Shown here in pieces: positions 15,869 through 24,680 of a stretch of DNA of 64,000 nt. The translations under genes and the position numbers were made by a program. Origin of the DNA: JAVBWO01 sp036677375 (lineage in GTDB: Bacteria > Bacillota > Dehalobacteriia > UBA4068 > UBA4997). The notes beneath the pieces are model-generated. The model saw only the letters and a program-made list of their open reading frames with translations. It had not been told where the DNA came from and did not search any database. The stretch is taken from positions 62,001-126,000 of the forward strand of contig JAVBWO010000001.1 in the NCBI GenBank assembly GCA_036677375.1. The letters are read 5' to 3'. Numbering within the stretch: the stretch's first letter is position 1; every line of letters begins with the position of its first letter.

Positions 15869-17806
15869 TTATTTCACGCGGCCACCGGCAATGATATCCT
15901 TGACTTCCACAACCTCCAGCTTGCCACTGTGGGAAGCCGCCAAAAGCATGCCTTTGGATTCGATGCCGCGCAGTTTGGCAGGTTTTAAGTTAGCGACCAG
16001 GATGACATTCTTGCCGATCATCTCTTCCGGCTTATAATGCAGGGCGATGCCGGAAACAATGGTCCGTTCTTCATCGCCTACTTTGATTTTCAGTTTCAGA
16101 AGCTTGTCGGCTTTTTCCACCTTTTCACATTCCAAAACCGTAGCCACCCGCAGATCGATCTTAGCAAAATCCTCAATAGTGACCTCCGGCAGGATTTCAT
16201 CAAATACCGGTTTTCCCGCCACCTGTTCCGCAGGCTCTTCCGCATCTCCCACGGCTTCCTCCAAAGCCTTCAAATCAATCCGGGGGAAGAGGGGCTCGCC
16301 GCGGTTAATCTTAGTACCGGCAGGGAAACCGCCCCAAGCCAGGCTGTTCCAGGTGTGCATTTCGCCTTTTTCGGCGATGCCCAGCTGCTGCCATACTTTT
16401 TGCGGCAGCTGCGGCATGACGGGAGCCAGCATGATGGTGGCAAGACGCAACACTTCGGCGATGTTGTAAAGTACCGTTTGCAGTTTTTCCTTCTCGCCCC
16501 CTTTGTTCAGAGCCCAGGGAGCGGTATCGTCCACATATTTATTGGCTTTGCCCACCAGCTTCATAATGGCGGTCAGGCCACCCGCAAAATCCATCTTATC
16601 AAAATATTCTTCCACCAGGGTGGGAGTTTCTTTGGCTAAGGCAATCAAGTCCGCGTCAAATTCCGTAGCGGCGCCGGGGCCTTCCACCACACCTCCGGCA
16701 AATTTATCCATCATGGAAGTGACCCGGGAAAGCAGGTTACCGTAGTCATTGGCCAGATCCACATTAATCCGGCTGGCCAGGGCCTCCTGCGAATAAACAG
16801 AATCCTGCCCATAAGCCATTTCCCGCATGAGAAAATAGCGGACGGCATCCACGCCATAACGCTCCACCAAGACCACGGGGTCCACCACATTGCCCTTGGA
16901 TTTTGACATCTTGCCCGAGTCCAAAAGCACCCAGCCGTGGGCCAGCACTTTTTCCGGGAAGGGCAAGCCTGCCGCCATCAGCATGATAGGCCAGATCACG
17001 GTATGGAAACGGATGATGTCCTTACCCACCACATGGATCTGAGCCGGCCAGAACTTCCTGTACAGGCTGTCGTCCGCCGTACCATAGCCCAAAGCGGAAA
17101 TATAGTTAATCAGGGCGTCAAACCAAACATAGATGACATGCTTTTCGTCAAAAGGCACTTTGATGCCCCAGTCGAAAGTGGTTCGGGAGACGCAAAGATC
17201 TTCTAAACCCTGCTTTACAAAGTTGATCATCTCGCTTTTCCGGCTGGCAGGCTGAATGAAATCAGGATGCTCCTCAATGAACTGAAACCATTGATCGGCG
17301 TATTTGCTCATACGGAAGAAATAGCTTTCTTCCTTGGTCTTTTGCACGGGACGGCCACAGTCGGGGCAGGTATTCCCCTCGCCCAGCTGGTATTGGGTGA
17401 AAAAAGTCTCGCAAGGCGTGCAATACCAACCTTCGTATTCCGATTTATAGATATCACCCTGGTCATAAATCCTCTGGAAAAGAGCCTGGGCGACTTTTTT
17501 GTGCTTCTCATCGGTGGTACGGATAAAATCATCGTTTTTGATCTCCAGGACCTCCCAGAGCTTTTTGATTCCAGCCACAATGCCGTCCACAAATTCCTGG
17601 GGTTCAACGCCCGCTTCCTTGGCCCGGGTCTGAATCTTTTGACCGTGTTCGTCGGTGCCGGTGAGGAAATAAGTTTCAAAACCCCGCATTTTCTTATAAC
17701 GGGACATGCTGTCGGCCGCCACCGTGCTGTAGGCATGTCCAATATGCAGGTTGCCGGAAGGATAATAGATGGGGGTCGTGATATAAAAAGTCTTTTGCTC
17801 AGTCAT
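15869..17806 (-). CDS. metG: Methionyl-tRNA synthetase with C-terminal tRNA-binding domain
   Basis: This enzyme charges tRNA-Met. The 645 residues contain the HIGH signature (NLHIGHAYSTV), a zinc knuckle (CTPCETFF...CPDCG), the KMSKS loop (SGKMSKSKGN) and an anticodon-binding helix domain. The last 110 residues form an EMAP-II/Trbp111-like tRNA-binding domain (FAKIDLRVATV). This is the dimeric long form typical of Firmicutes. No T-box leader is visible upstream. It belongs to the rsmI-metG-tatD-yabE-rsmA block. Confidence 0.98.
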   Translation of the reverse strand: MTEQKTFYITTPIYYPSGNLHIGHAYSTVAADSMSRYKKMRGFETYFLTGTDEHGQKIQTRAKEAGVEPQEFVDGIVAGIKKLWEVLEIKNDDFIRTTDEKHKKVAQALFQRIYDQGDIYKSEYEGWYCTPCETFFTQYQLGEGNTCPDCGRPVQKTKEESYFFRMSKYADQWFQFIEEHPDFIQPASRKSEMINFVKQGLEDLCVSRTTFDWGIKVPFDEKHVIYVWFDALINYISALGYGTADDSLYRKFWPAQIHVVGKDIIRFHTVIWPIMLMAAGLPFPEKVLAHGWVLLDSGKMSKSKGNVVDPVVLVERYGVDAVRYFLMREMAYGQDSVYSQEALASRINVDLANDYGNLLSRVTSMMDKFAGGVVEGPGAATEFDADLIALAKETPTLVEEYFDKMDFAGGLTAIMKLVGKANKYVDDTAPWALNKGGEKEKLQTVLYNIAEVLRLATIMLAPVMPQLPQKVWQQLGIAEKGEMHTWNSLAWGGFPAGTKINRGEPLFPRIDLKALEEAVGDAEEPAEQVAGKPVFDEILPEVTIEDFAKIDLRVATVLECEKVEKADKLLKLKIKVGDEERTIVSGIALHYKPEEMIGKNVILVANLKPAKLRGIESKGMLLAASHSGKLEVVEVKDIIAGGRVK

Positions 17807-17963
17807 TGATTTTGCCTCCGTTTTTATGCTTTTGCCGCCGGCGCGTTTCGTTATAATTCATCAAAAATAAATCTTGCCGGTCTTGCGGTATTGCGTCCGC
17901 TTGCCGTTTTACACTATCTTTATATTTTAACCCATTTTTGTCATAATTTGCAAGAAACTGCTG

Positions 17964-18800
17964 CTATTTTTCTTGATTTTTCTCTAAAATACTACGGTAC
18001 AGATCGTTGGCTGCCACATCATAGCGGGCGGCTACTTCTTTCGCCGCCGCCTTATGCTTCATACCGCCGGCCATCAGCCGCCGGACTTCGGCAATTAAAG
18101 CCAATTGATCTGGCTTTTCTTTGGTATCTGCCGCTGCCGGAGCCAGTACGATAGTGAATTCGCCCCGTACCGGAACCGATTGAAAATAAGCCAGAATTTC
18201 CATTAAAGTTCCCCGCTTGATCTCCTGGAATTTTTTGGTGAGCTCCCGGCAGACTGCTGCTTGGCGGCTACCGCCCAAGATTTGTGCCATAGCTTCCAGG
18301 GTATCCGTCAGGCGGTGCGGCGCTTCATAAAAGACCAAAGTGCGGTCTTCTCCTTTCAGCTTTTCTAAAGTTTGGGAACAATCCCTGCCCCGGGGCAGAA
18401 ACCCCTCAAAGGCAAAGCGTTGGGTGGGCAGACCGGAAAGCATCAAGGCCAAGATCAAAGCGCAAGGGCCAGGAATACCGTCCACCTCATGCCCCGCTTC
18501 GACGGCTGCCGCCACCAGCTCCCAACCAGGATCAGAAATCGCGGGAGCACCAGCATCTGTGACCAACGCCACAGTTTCCCCCACAGCTAGATGTTCCAGT
18601 AAGATATCTTCCCGCTCCTTGCGGTTATGCTGGTAGTAGCTAAGCATCGGTTTTTTGATCCCAAGATGATGCAAGAGAAGGCCGCTGTGGCGGGTATCCT
18701 CCGCCGCGATGAGATCGGCTTCCCGCAGGGTTTCTGCCATGCGGGGAGAAATATCTGCCAGATTGCCGATAGGGGTTGTTACCAATACCAATTTGCCCAT
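17964..18800 (-). CDS. rsmI: 16S rRNA (cytidine-2'-O)-methyltransferase RsmI
   Basis: RsmI methylates the ribose of C1402 in 16S rRNA. The tetrapyrrole-methylase fold is shown by LVTTPIGNLADIS at the start and VTDAGAPAISDPGWEL. The 278 residues are a normal length. GGAGGGGC lies 4-9 bases before ATG 18800. It sits between trmN6 and metG; the abrB gene found there in Bacillus is missing. Confidence 0.96.
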   Translation of the reverse strand: MGKLVLVTTPIGNLADISPRMAETLREADLIAAEDTRHSGLLLHHLGIKKPMLSYYQHNRKEREDILLEHLAVGETVALVTDAGAPAISDPGWELVAAAVEAGHEVDGIPGPCALILALMLSGLPTQRFAFEGFLPRGRDCSQTLEKLKGEDRTLVFYEAPHRLTDTLEAMAQILGGSRQAAVCRELTKKFQEIKRGTLMEILAYFQSVPVRGEFTIVLAPAAADTKEKPDQLALIAEVRRLMAGGMKHKAAAKEVAARYDVAANDLYRSILEKNQEK

Positions 18801-18917
18801 TGCCGCCCCTCCTTTATGTTTCCTTCGGGTTTCTGATCTTGCAGCGCCGCCGTTTACTCAAAATTCTCTATTCCGAAGGCTTCTATTGCCGTTTCTTAAC
18901 GATTGCCTTAAAAGTTT

Positions 18918-19673
18918 TTATCTATTATTGCCGGTATTGCCGCCGGTACGGCCCGCGAAGATCTCTTTCATAGCTTTAGAATATAAGCCCGGTTTTTCGT
19001 AGACCATGAGCGTGGGTTCCACGTGCAATCCGGGGCGGCCGCCGCGAATGCCCTCTATCAAGACCAGGTTGGGCGGTTTGTCAGGGACCGGCTGTACCAG
19101 CTTCAACCGCTTAGGAACCACGCCGTACTCTTCCATGAATACACAGATCTCCGCCAAACGGGTGGGACGGTGCACCAACGCCAGGCGCCCGCCGCTATTT
19201 AAAAGGGCCGCTCCTTCCCGTACCACATCCGAAAGTTTACAAAAAATCTCGCTCTTGGCGGCGGCCATGGCCGGCTTAGGGCTGATGCGTCCGGCATCGG
19301 CCAGGCCATAGGGCGGATTGCTCACCACCAATGAAAAATGACCTCTTCCCAAAAGGGCGGAGGCCTCTTTCATATCTCCCGTCACAATGGCAATCTTCTC
19401 GGCCAGACCATTGCCGCTCACATTGCGCTGCGCCAGATCGGCGATGTCCGGCTGGATCTCCAGTCCGGTAAAGGATGCTTCCGGCGCCCGGCACCAAAGC
19501 AAAAGGGGCAAAGCGCCGTTGCCGGTACCCAAATCCACTACCGTATCTTTATTTTTAATGGTAACAAAATTGGCTAAAAGTACGCCGTCCAAACTAAGTG
19601 CAAAAGTATCTTTCTGCTGGATCAGCGAGAGCTGCCGCCATAAAAGGCTGTCGGTTCGCTCGTTTTCCGGCAA
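18918..19673 (-). CDS. trmN6: tRNA(Val) adenine-N6 methyltransferase family (TrmN6/YabB-like)
   Basis: A 251-residue class I SAM methyltransferase. The SAM loop is at VVDLGTGNGALPLLL and the adenine-N6 catalytic motif NPPY is in VVSNPPYGLADAG. Family members modify A37 of tRNA-Val in Escherichia coli; the Firmicutes form (YabB) is placed next to rsmI as here. It starts three bases after the yabA stop codon. Exact tRNA target is inferred. Confidence 0.92.
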   Translation of the reverse strand: MPENERTDSLLWRQLSLIQQKDTFALSLDGVLLANFVTIKNKDTVVDLGTGNGALPLLLWCRAPEASFTGLEIQPDIADLAQRNVSGNGLAEKIAIVTGDMKEASALLGRGHFSLVVSNPPYGLADAGRISPKPAMAAAKSEIFCKLSDVVREGAALLNSGGRLALVHRPTRLAEICVFMEEYGVVPKRLKLVQPVPDKPPNLVLIEGIRGGRPGLHVEPTLMVYEKPGLYSKAMKEIFAGRTGGNTGNNR

Positions 19674-19676
19674 GCA

Positions 19677-19955
19677 TTACCCCTCCTCTTTGGAATGCTG
19701 CAAAAAGGACATGCAGAACATACAATCCCCTTGCCGCGCTTGGGCAAAGTGGGAAGGGCAAATATGGAAACCGTCGTCATATAAAGACGCAAGCGCGTCA
19801 TGTCCTTCCGTTTGTAGGGTTTTTAAAGATACCCTCTCCCGCAACAGGCTGTTTTGTTCCTCCAAAGCGGCTGCCCGGAACCTGAGTTCCTGCAGTTCCT
19901 GGAGAAGGGACATCATTTTCTCTTCCAATTGTCTGATATCATCATACAGGGACAA
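19677..19955 (-). CDS. yabA: YabA-like replication initiation control protein
   Basis: A 92-residue protein with an N-terminal leucine-zipper coiled coil (about residues 5-45, heptads of Leu and Glu) and a C-terminal zinc-binding module (FHICPSHFAQARQGDCMFCMSFLQ). This matches YabA, which in Bacillus binds DnaA and DnaN to limit initiation. Spacing of the Cys/His ligands fits the family. It is three bases after ricT and directly before trmN6, the conserved order. Confidence 0.9.
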   Translation of the reverse strand: MSLYDDIRQLEEKMMSLLQELQELRFRAAALEEQNSLLRERVSLKTLQTEGHDALASLYDDGFHICPSHFAQARQGDCMFCMSFLQHSKEEG

Positions 19956-19958
19956 TGC

Positions 19959-20693
19959 TTAGTCCTCCAACTTTTTCAAATCTTCCAGGGAAACATCTTC
20001 ATCGAAATCCAGCAGATTGGCTGGATTTCCTTTCTGATTCGGGCAATTCTTTTTGCACGGCGCGTCATAGCTCTCATATTTGAGGCAGCACATCAAGCGG
20101 CCACAGATACCGGAGATCTTAGTGGGATTTAAAGACAGGCTTTGCTGCTTCGCCATGCGGATGGAAACTGGCTGAAAATCGCCCAATACCGAATGACAGC
20201 ACAGTACCCGGCCGCAGGTGCCGATACCGCCCATCATTTTCGCTTCGTCGCGAACGCCGATCTGTCTTAACTCGATCCTGGTACGAAAAATGGAAGCCAG
20301 ATCTTTGACCAGCTCCCGAAAATCCACCCGTCCCTCGGAAGTAAAGTAAAAAATCACTTTATTGCCGTCAAAGGTATAGTTCACCTCAATAAGCTTCATA
20401 GGCAGATTGTGGGCTCGGATCTTTTCCAGGCAGATATTAAAGGCTTCCTTATTTTTTTCTTGATGCAAGCGATAGGACTTAGTGTCTTCTTCCGTTGCTT
20501 TGCGCATGACGCTTTTCACAGGAAGAGTCAGCTCCTTATCGGGGACTTCCCGGGAAGCCAGGGCAACCCAACCGTATTCGATCCCTCTTGCTGTTTCCAC
20601 AATCACCGGGTCTTTATACGCTAAATCCAAATCGCCGGGATCAAAATAATAGATTTTTCCCGCGGTGCGGAAACGGATTCCAACAACTTTCAC
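19959..20693 (-). CDS. ricT: PSP1 domain protein RicT (YaaT)
   Basis: RicT is the PSP1-domain subunit of the iron-sulfur Y-complex that, with RicA and RicF in Bacillus, promotes RNase Y-dependent mRNA maturation and affects sporulation and biofilm control. Cysteine motifs are visible at GGIGTCGRVLCCHS, GICGRLMCCLKYES and CKKNCPNQKG. I chose GTG 20693 with GGGAGG eight bases upstream, giving 244 residues that begin at the conserved KVVGIRF. A longer open frame to 20717 has no comparable site. RicA and RicF genes are not in this window. Confidence 0.93.
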   Translation of the reverse strand: MKVVGIRFRTAGKIYYFDPGDLDLAYKDPVIVETARGIEYGWVALASREVPDKELTLPVKSVMRKATEEDTKSYRLHQEKNKEAFNICLEKIRAHNLPMKLIEVNYTFDGNKVIFYFTSEGRVDFRELVKDLASIFRTRIELRQIGVRDEAKMMGGIGTCGRVLCCHSVLGDFQPVSIRMAKQQSLSLNPTKISGICGRLMCCLKYESYDAPCKKNCPNQKGNPANLLDFDEDVSLEDLKKLED

Positions 20694-20812
20694 AATTTTT
20701 ACCTCCCATAATTCCATATCCCAAAGACACCGTACAGGATGCCAAAATATAATTTTCTTATTTTAAAATGATTCATGCTATCTATGCTAAAGCTTTTTTA
20801 AGCAAATGTCAA

Positions 20813-21661
20813 TCAATGTCTATCTTTTCGGGCCAAAGCAGCCAATTTCAGCAATAAAACATCCAAAAGCAGCTTACTGTTAACATTGGCCTTCAACTGC
20901 ATCATGGCCTCCTCCACCCAGCCGGCCGCCAAAAGACATTCCCGGCCGGAAAATGGCAGGTATTGGGGCCTGCTGCAACACAAGACCGCGGCCTGCGGCA
21001 CCCAGTGACATACCGCGCCGTCTCTTAGCAGGACTAAAAGCTGTTGTAAAAAAACCTCCACGCCCGAACGGTCCTCCCGTACCTGGTCGGCAAAAAGCAG
21101 CACCTTGCTGTCCGGCATTTTGTTCAGATCCGAAAATAAGCCAGCCGCCAAATCCGCCATTACGGCGGCGGCTTCCTGCTCTGCCTCTTGACCATTCATC
21201 TTCACCCAGGTACACCGGGAAAGAATGGTGGGCAGCAGGCTGTCGCCGTTTTGTGCCGTCAAAATAAAAACCAGATCCGCGGGGGGTTCTTCCAAAATTT
21301 TCAAAAGGCTGTTGGCGGCAGCCAGCTGCATAGTGTGCGCATCATGGATGATGACCACCTGCCGACCCCCCTCGTAAGATTCCAGGCCCGCCAGACGCTG
21401 CATTTGCCGGGTCTGCTCAATGGTGACGCTTTTAGCCTTGCCGGCATTGGGCTCTAAAATCTGTAAATCCACATGATTGCCGTCGTCCACTTTATGGCAA
21501 GATGCACAGTGACCGCAGGCCTGGCCGTTGAAGGGCTCATGGCACAGCAACCCTTTCGCAAATAGGATGGCCTCTTCCCGAACAACCGGGGTAGGTCCCG
21601 TCAACAACCAGGCATGACTGATTTTATGTTGCAAAATCGCTTTGACTAAGATATCCTGCAC
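20813..21661 (-). CDS. holB: DNA polymerase III delta' subunit
   Basis: A 282-residue AAA+ clamp-loader subunit. It has the N-terminal KISHAWLLTG strand, a zinc module with cysteines in ACGHCASCHK, and the sensor region AAANSLLKILEEPP. The P-loop is degenerate: the GxxGxGK(S/T) motif reads GPTPVVREEA without Gly-Lys, so this subunit should not bind ATP, as in Escherichia coli delta'. The start is GTG 21661. It lies between tmk and ricT as usual, but yaaQ and yaaR, often between them, are absent. Confidence 0.93.
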   Translation of the reverse strand: MQDILVKAILQHKISHAWLLTGPTPVVREEAILFAKGLLCHEPFNGQACGHCASCHKVDDGNHVDLQILEPNAGKAKSVTIEQTRQMQRLAGLESYEGGRQVVIIHDAHTMQLAAANSLLKILEEPPADLVFILTAQNGDSLLPTILSRCTWVKMNGQEAEQEAAAVMADLAAGLFSDLNKMPDSKVLLFADQVREDRSGVEVFLQQLLVLLRDGAVCHWVPQAAVLCCSRPQYLPFSGRECLLAAGWVEEAMMQLKANVNSKLLLDVLLLKLAALARKDRH

Positions 21662-21734
21662 AGTCTTTGGCTCCTTCCCGCCTGACGCCGTAGGGCAAAA
21701 TCGGCTTTCATTATATGGTTTGCTCTACACCACG

Positions 21735-22388
21735 CTACCGCCACAAGATGCCTTTTTGCTGCAAGCGGCGGATCACTTCCTCCCGAATAGCGGCTGCTAC
21801 CTGTTCCGGCGGCTCGCTAGCGGCAAATACCGCCACTCGGCGGGGCGCTGCCGCCGCGATAGATAAAAATCCTTCATAGACTCTACGGTGAAAATCCAAA
21901 GTTTGCCGCTCCATTCTATCAGTTGGCAAAGCAGTCTTCGCAATACGGTCGAATCCTTCTTCCGGCTTCACTGCCAAAAGCACGGTCAGATCGGGTTGCA
22001 GGCTACCGGCGGCCAAATCGTTCAATTGCGCCAGCACCGCCAGGGAAAGCCCGCGGCCATAACCTTGATAAGCCAGGTAGGAGTCAATATAACGATCGCA
22101 AATCACGATCTTTCCTTGGCGCAAGGCCGGCAGCAAATATTCCTCCACATGCTGAGCACGGTCAGCGGCATACAGCATCGCTTCTGTCATGGGAAACAAA
22201 TCAGTATTTTCCGGGTTCAGGATGATCTGTCGGATAGCGCCTCCGATCTTCCCTTCTCCCGGCTCTCTGGTAATCAAAACATCAAAGCCTTCTTTTTCCA
22301 ACCATTCCGCTAAAAGTTTTACTTGGGTGCTTTTCCCGGCGCCCTCCGGCCCTTCCAAGGAAATAAAAAATCCTTTATTGTTCTTCAT
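21735..22388 (-). CDS. tmk: Thymidylate kinase
   Basis: Tmk phosphorylates dTMP to dTDP. The 217 residues contain the P-loop EGPEGAGKST, the DR(Y/H) motif in CDRYIDSYLAYQG and the lid region. It overlaps the 3' end of the upstream decarboxylase gene by 14 bases, which suggests coupled translation. holB follows after about 70 bases. Confidence 0.96.
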   Translation of the reverse strand: MKNNKGFFISLEGPEGAGKSTQVKLLAEWLEKEGFDVLITREPGEGKIGGAIRQIILNPENTDLFPMTEAMLYAADRAQHVEEYLLPALRQGKIVICDRYIDSYLAYQGYGRGLSLAVLAQLNDLAAGSLQPDLTVLLAVKPEEGFDRIAKTALPTDRMERQTLDFHRRVYEGFLSIAAAAPRRVAVFAASEPPEQVAAAIREEVIRRLQQKGILWR

Positions 22389-23817
22389 TGATCACCCAAA
22401 GCGCAGCCGGCTCCAAAGCAGCTAAGCCCTGCACTTTCCCTCCTTCGGCCAGGTTTTTTCGGATCACTTCCACAATCGTTTCATCAATCAGCTCGCCCAA
22501 ACCCACCAACGGAATTCCCGGCGGATAAGGCATTAAGGCGGCGGCGGCGATTTTGCCTGCCGCCTCTGTCAAAGGAACCTGCACCATATCGCAGGCCAAG
22601 GCTTCCCTTGGCAATAAAGCAATCTGCGGCGGCGGCCAAAAAGTTGGCAGCCAGTTTTTCTGGGGCGGCTCATTTTCCAAGAGCGCCGCAGCGTTCTTGC
22701 AGGCTTCAGCCAATCTGTCAATGCTCTGGGCAGTATCACCAATGGTGACAAATAAGATCACGCTATGCGCGTCAGACATTTCCGGCTCAATGCCGGAACG
22801 CCGCAAAGCGCCGGCCAACTGTTGGCCGCTATGCTCGGCGCGGCTGGTCAAAACCAACCGGGTTACATCATAATCCGCCACCGGGGAAGGCCAGTCTCCG
22901 GCACCCAGGCAATACAATCCTTCTATAGAAGCCAGCCTGCGGCGGGCGTTAGCGGCATTCTCAAATAAGTTTGCCGCCAGAGTATCTTTCTTCTCCTGCC
23001 ACATAGCCCTGGTAGCATCCAAAGAAGCCATCAAAAGATAAGAAGGGCTGCTGCTTTGCAAAAGCCTCAGATATTTTTCCACCGGCAGCGAAGTGTCATT
23101 TTGCAGCAGTACCGCCGACTGGGTCAGGCTGCCCATGGTCTTATGCCAGCTCTCAACGATGATAGCGGCGCCGCTTGACACAGCGCTGTCCGGCCAGCCG
23201 GTAAAAGCGAAATGACTGCCGTGAGAAGCGTCCACAACGGTAGGAATCCCGGACATAGCAGCCGTTTCCACCATGGTTTTCAAATCATTGGTAATACCAT
23301 GAAAAGTGGGATGGACACAGACCAACGCTTTGGCATCGGGGTTTTCCCGGACGGCCTGAGCTACCGCCGCCGGTGCAACCCCCAGAGGCATGCCATATTT
23401 TTCATGATAAAATAACGGCAGCCAAACGGGCTCCGCTCCTGAAAGAGCTAGGGCTGACCAAATGCTGTTATGGGCATGGCGGGGCACGATGATCTTATCC
23501 CCCGGACGGCAACAGGCCAAAATGGCCGCCTGTAAGCCTACGGTAGCGCCGTTAATAAGAAAATGGGCCCGCTTTACTTGGCACAAGGACGCCAGCAGTT
23601 CCTGGGCCTCCCTGATGACACCGGCAGGCGCGCCCAGGTTATCCATGCCAAAAACCTCGGTAATATCATATTGCCAAATCTTTTCCCCCCATGCCGCTTT
23701 TAAAATAGGCGGTGCGCCAATGCCGTATTTATGTCCCGGCATATGAAAGGAAAGAGGCGGATCGCCGCCGTATTGCATCAGAGCTTCCGCTAATGGCGCT
23801 CTCTTTTGATCTGCCAT
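22375..23817 (-). CDS. Orn/Lys/Arg decarboxylase family protein (YaaO/SpeA-like)
   Basis: A PLP-dependent fold-type I decarboxylase of 480 residues. The N-terminus has LSFHMPGHKYG, the PLP lysine is in ESWHKTMGSLTQSA, and the C-terminal domain carries the YPPGIPLV active-site motif. I start at ATG 23817, preceded by AGGAGA; the frame is open 12 codons further without a site. Members decarboxylate lysine, ornithine or arginine, giving polyamines; the substrate cannot be read from sequence. It heads the tmk-holB-ricT-yabA block as in Bacillus. Confidence 0.93.
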   Translation of the reverse strand: MADQKRAPLAEALMQYGGDPPLSFHMPGHKYGIGAPPILKAAWGEKIWQYDITEVFGMDNLGAPAGVIREAQELLASLCQVKRAHFLINGATVGLQAAILACCRPGDKIIVPRHAHNSIWSALALSGAEPVWLPLFYHEKYGMPLGVAPAAVAQAVRENPDAKALVCVHPTFHGITNDLKTMVETAAMSGIPTVVDASHGSHFAFTGWPDSAVSSGAAIIVESWHKTMGSLTQSAVLLQNDTSLPVEKYLRLLQSSSPSYLLMASLDATRAMWQEKKDTLAANLFENAANARRRLASIEGLYCLGAGDWPSPVADYDVTRLVLTSRAEHSGQQLAGALRRSGIEPEMSDAHSVILFVTIGDTAQSIDRLAEACKNAAALLENEPPQKNWLPTFWPPPQIALLPREALACDMVQVPLTEAAGKIAAAALMPYPPGIPLVGLGELIDETIVEVIRKNLAEGGKVQGLAALEPAALWVINEEQ

Positions 23818-24051
23818 ATAAAATCTCCTGTGACCGTATTTTGGGGGAAGCATGAGGAATGCTATCCTTGTTCTCTATACGAAAAGAATCTGCAAGTCGC
23901 CGCAAAACTCCACTCTTTAACATTCTGAAGGCAAGCCGCTCTTGCTATTTATTATAGCATCTTTTGCCCTTTTTTCGCTATAGCAGGAAAAAAGGGTTTT
24001 TTGTCAAAATAGTTCCGAGAAATACCGTAAAAGTAAAAAAGGAGAACAAGC

Positions 24052-24600
24052 ATGCGCTTATTTATCGGAATTCCCTTTCCCATGGAGCTTAAATTCATGC
24101 TTAGCGAAAAACAGGAGGCTCTGAGACAGTATTGTCCCCAGGGCAACTATACAAGAACCGAAAACTTTCATCTCACCCTGCATTTTTTAGGGGAATATGC
24201 GGATGAAGATATAAAAAGGCTCAGGGAAGTCCTCAGCCGTACCGTGCAAAATACAAAACCCTTCCTATGCACCGTTTCCGGCTGGGGCGCTTTTCAACGG
24301 AACAAGGAAGCCATTATCTGGGGAGGGGTTTCCCGCGGCAAACAGGAGCTTTCTCAGCTCTTTTCTGATCTGGAGAGCCAATTGGCCGAAGCAGGCTTTC
24401 CTAAAGCGGATAAAGGCCTGTCCCCGCATATCACTTTGGCCCGCCGCCTCCGGCTACCCATGCCCATTCAAGAGTTAGCCCAGGAATTGCCAGCCATCAT
24501 GGCGGACTTTCCGGTAACTGCCATTGCCCTATTCATCAGCGAGCGGGATGAACGAGGACTCCTGCGCTACCGCATTCTAGCCGAAGAAAAGCTGGGCTAG
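24052..24600 (+). CDS. thpR: RNA 2',3'-cyclic phosphodiesterase (ThpR/LigT)
   Basis: A 182-residue 2H phosphoesterase. The two catalytic H-x-T/S-x tetrapeptides are visible as FHLTLHFLG (about residue 41-44) and PHITLAR (about residue 124-127). ThpR hydrolyses 2',3'-cyclic phosphate ends of RNA. It begins at ATG 24052 after AAAAAAGGAGAACAAGC. It is a single plus-strand gene between minus-strand blocks and ends at a strong terminator. Confidence 0.94.
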   Translation: MRLFIGIPFPMELKFMLSEKQEALRQYCPQGNYTRTENFHLTLHFLGEYADEDIKRLREVLSRTVQNTKPFLCTVSGWGAFQRNKEAIIWGGVSRGKQELSQLFSDLESQLAEAGFPKADKGLSPHITLARRLRLPMPIQELAQELPAIMADFPVTAIALFISERDERGLLRYRILAEEKLG

Positions 24601-24641
24601 CCATCCATTTCTGCCTTTTTATGGCTGCAATACGGCACCAT

Positions 24642-24671
24642 AAAAAAAGCGCCGGCATCGGCGCTTTTTTT
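24642..24671. terminator. Bidirectional terminator between thpR and lysA
   Basis: AGCGCCG and CGGCGCT form a 7-bp stem with a GCAT loop, flanked by A7 and T7. It serves both convergent genes. Confidence 0.9.
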
Positions 24672-24680
24672 ATCAATCTA

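Noticed and set aside
16037..16639. Plus-strand frame of 200 codons opposite metG
   Set aside because: It is antisense to the conserved tRNA-binding and anticodon regions of metG, and shows no start signal.
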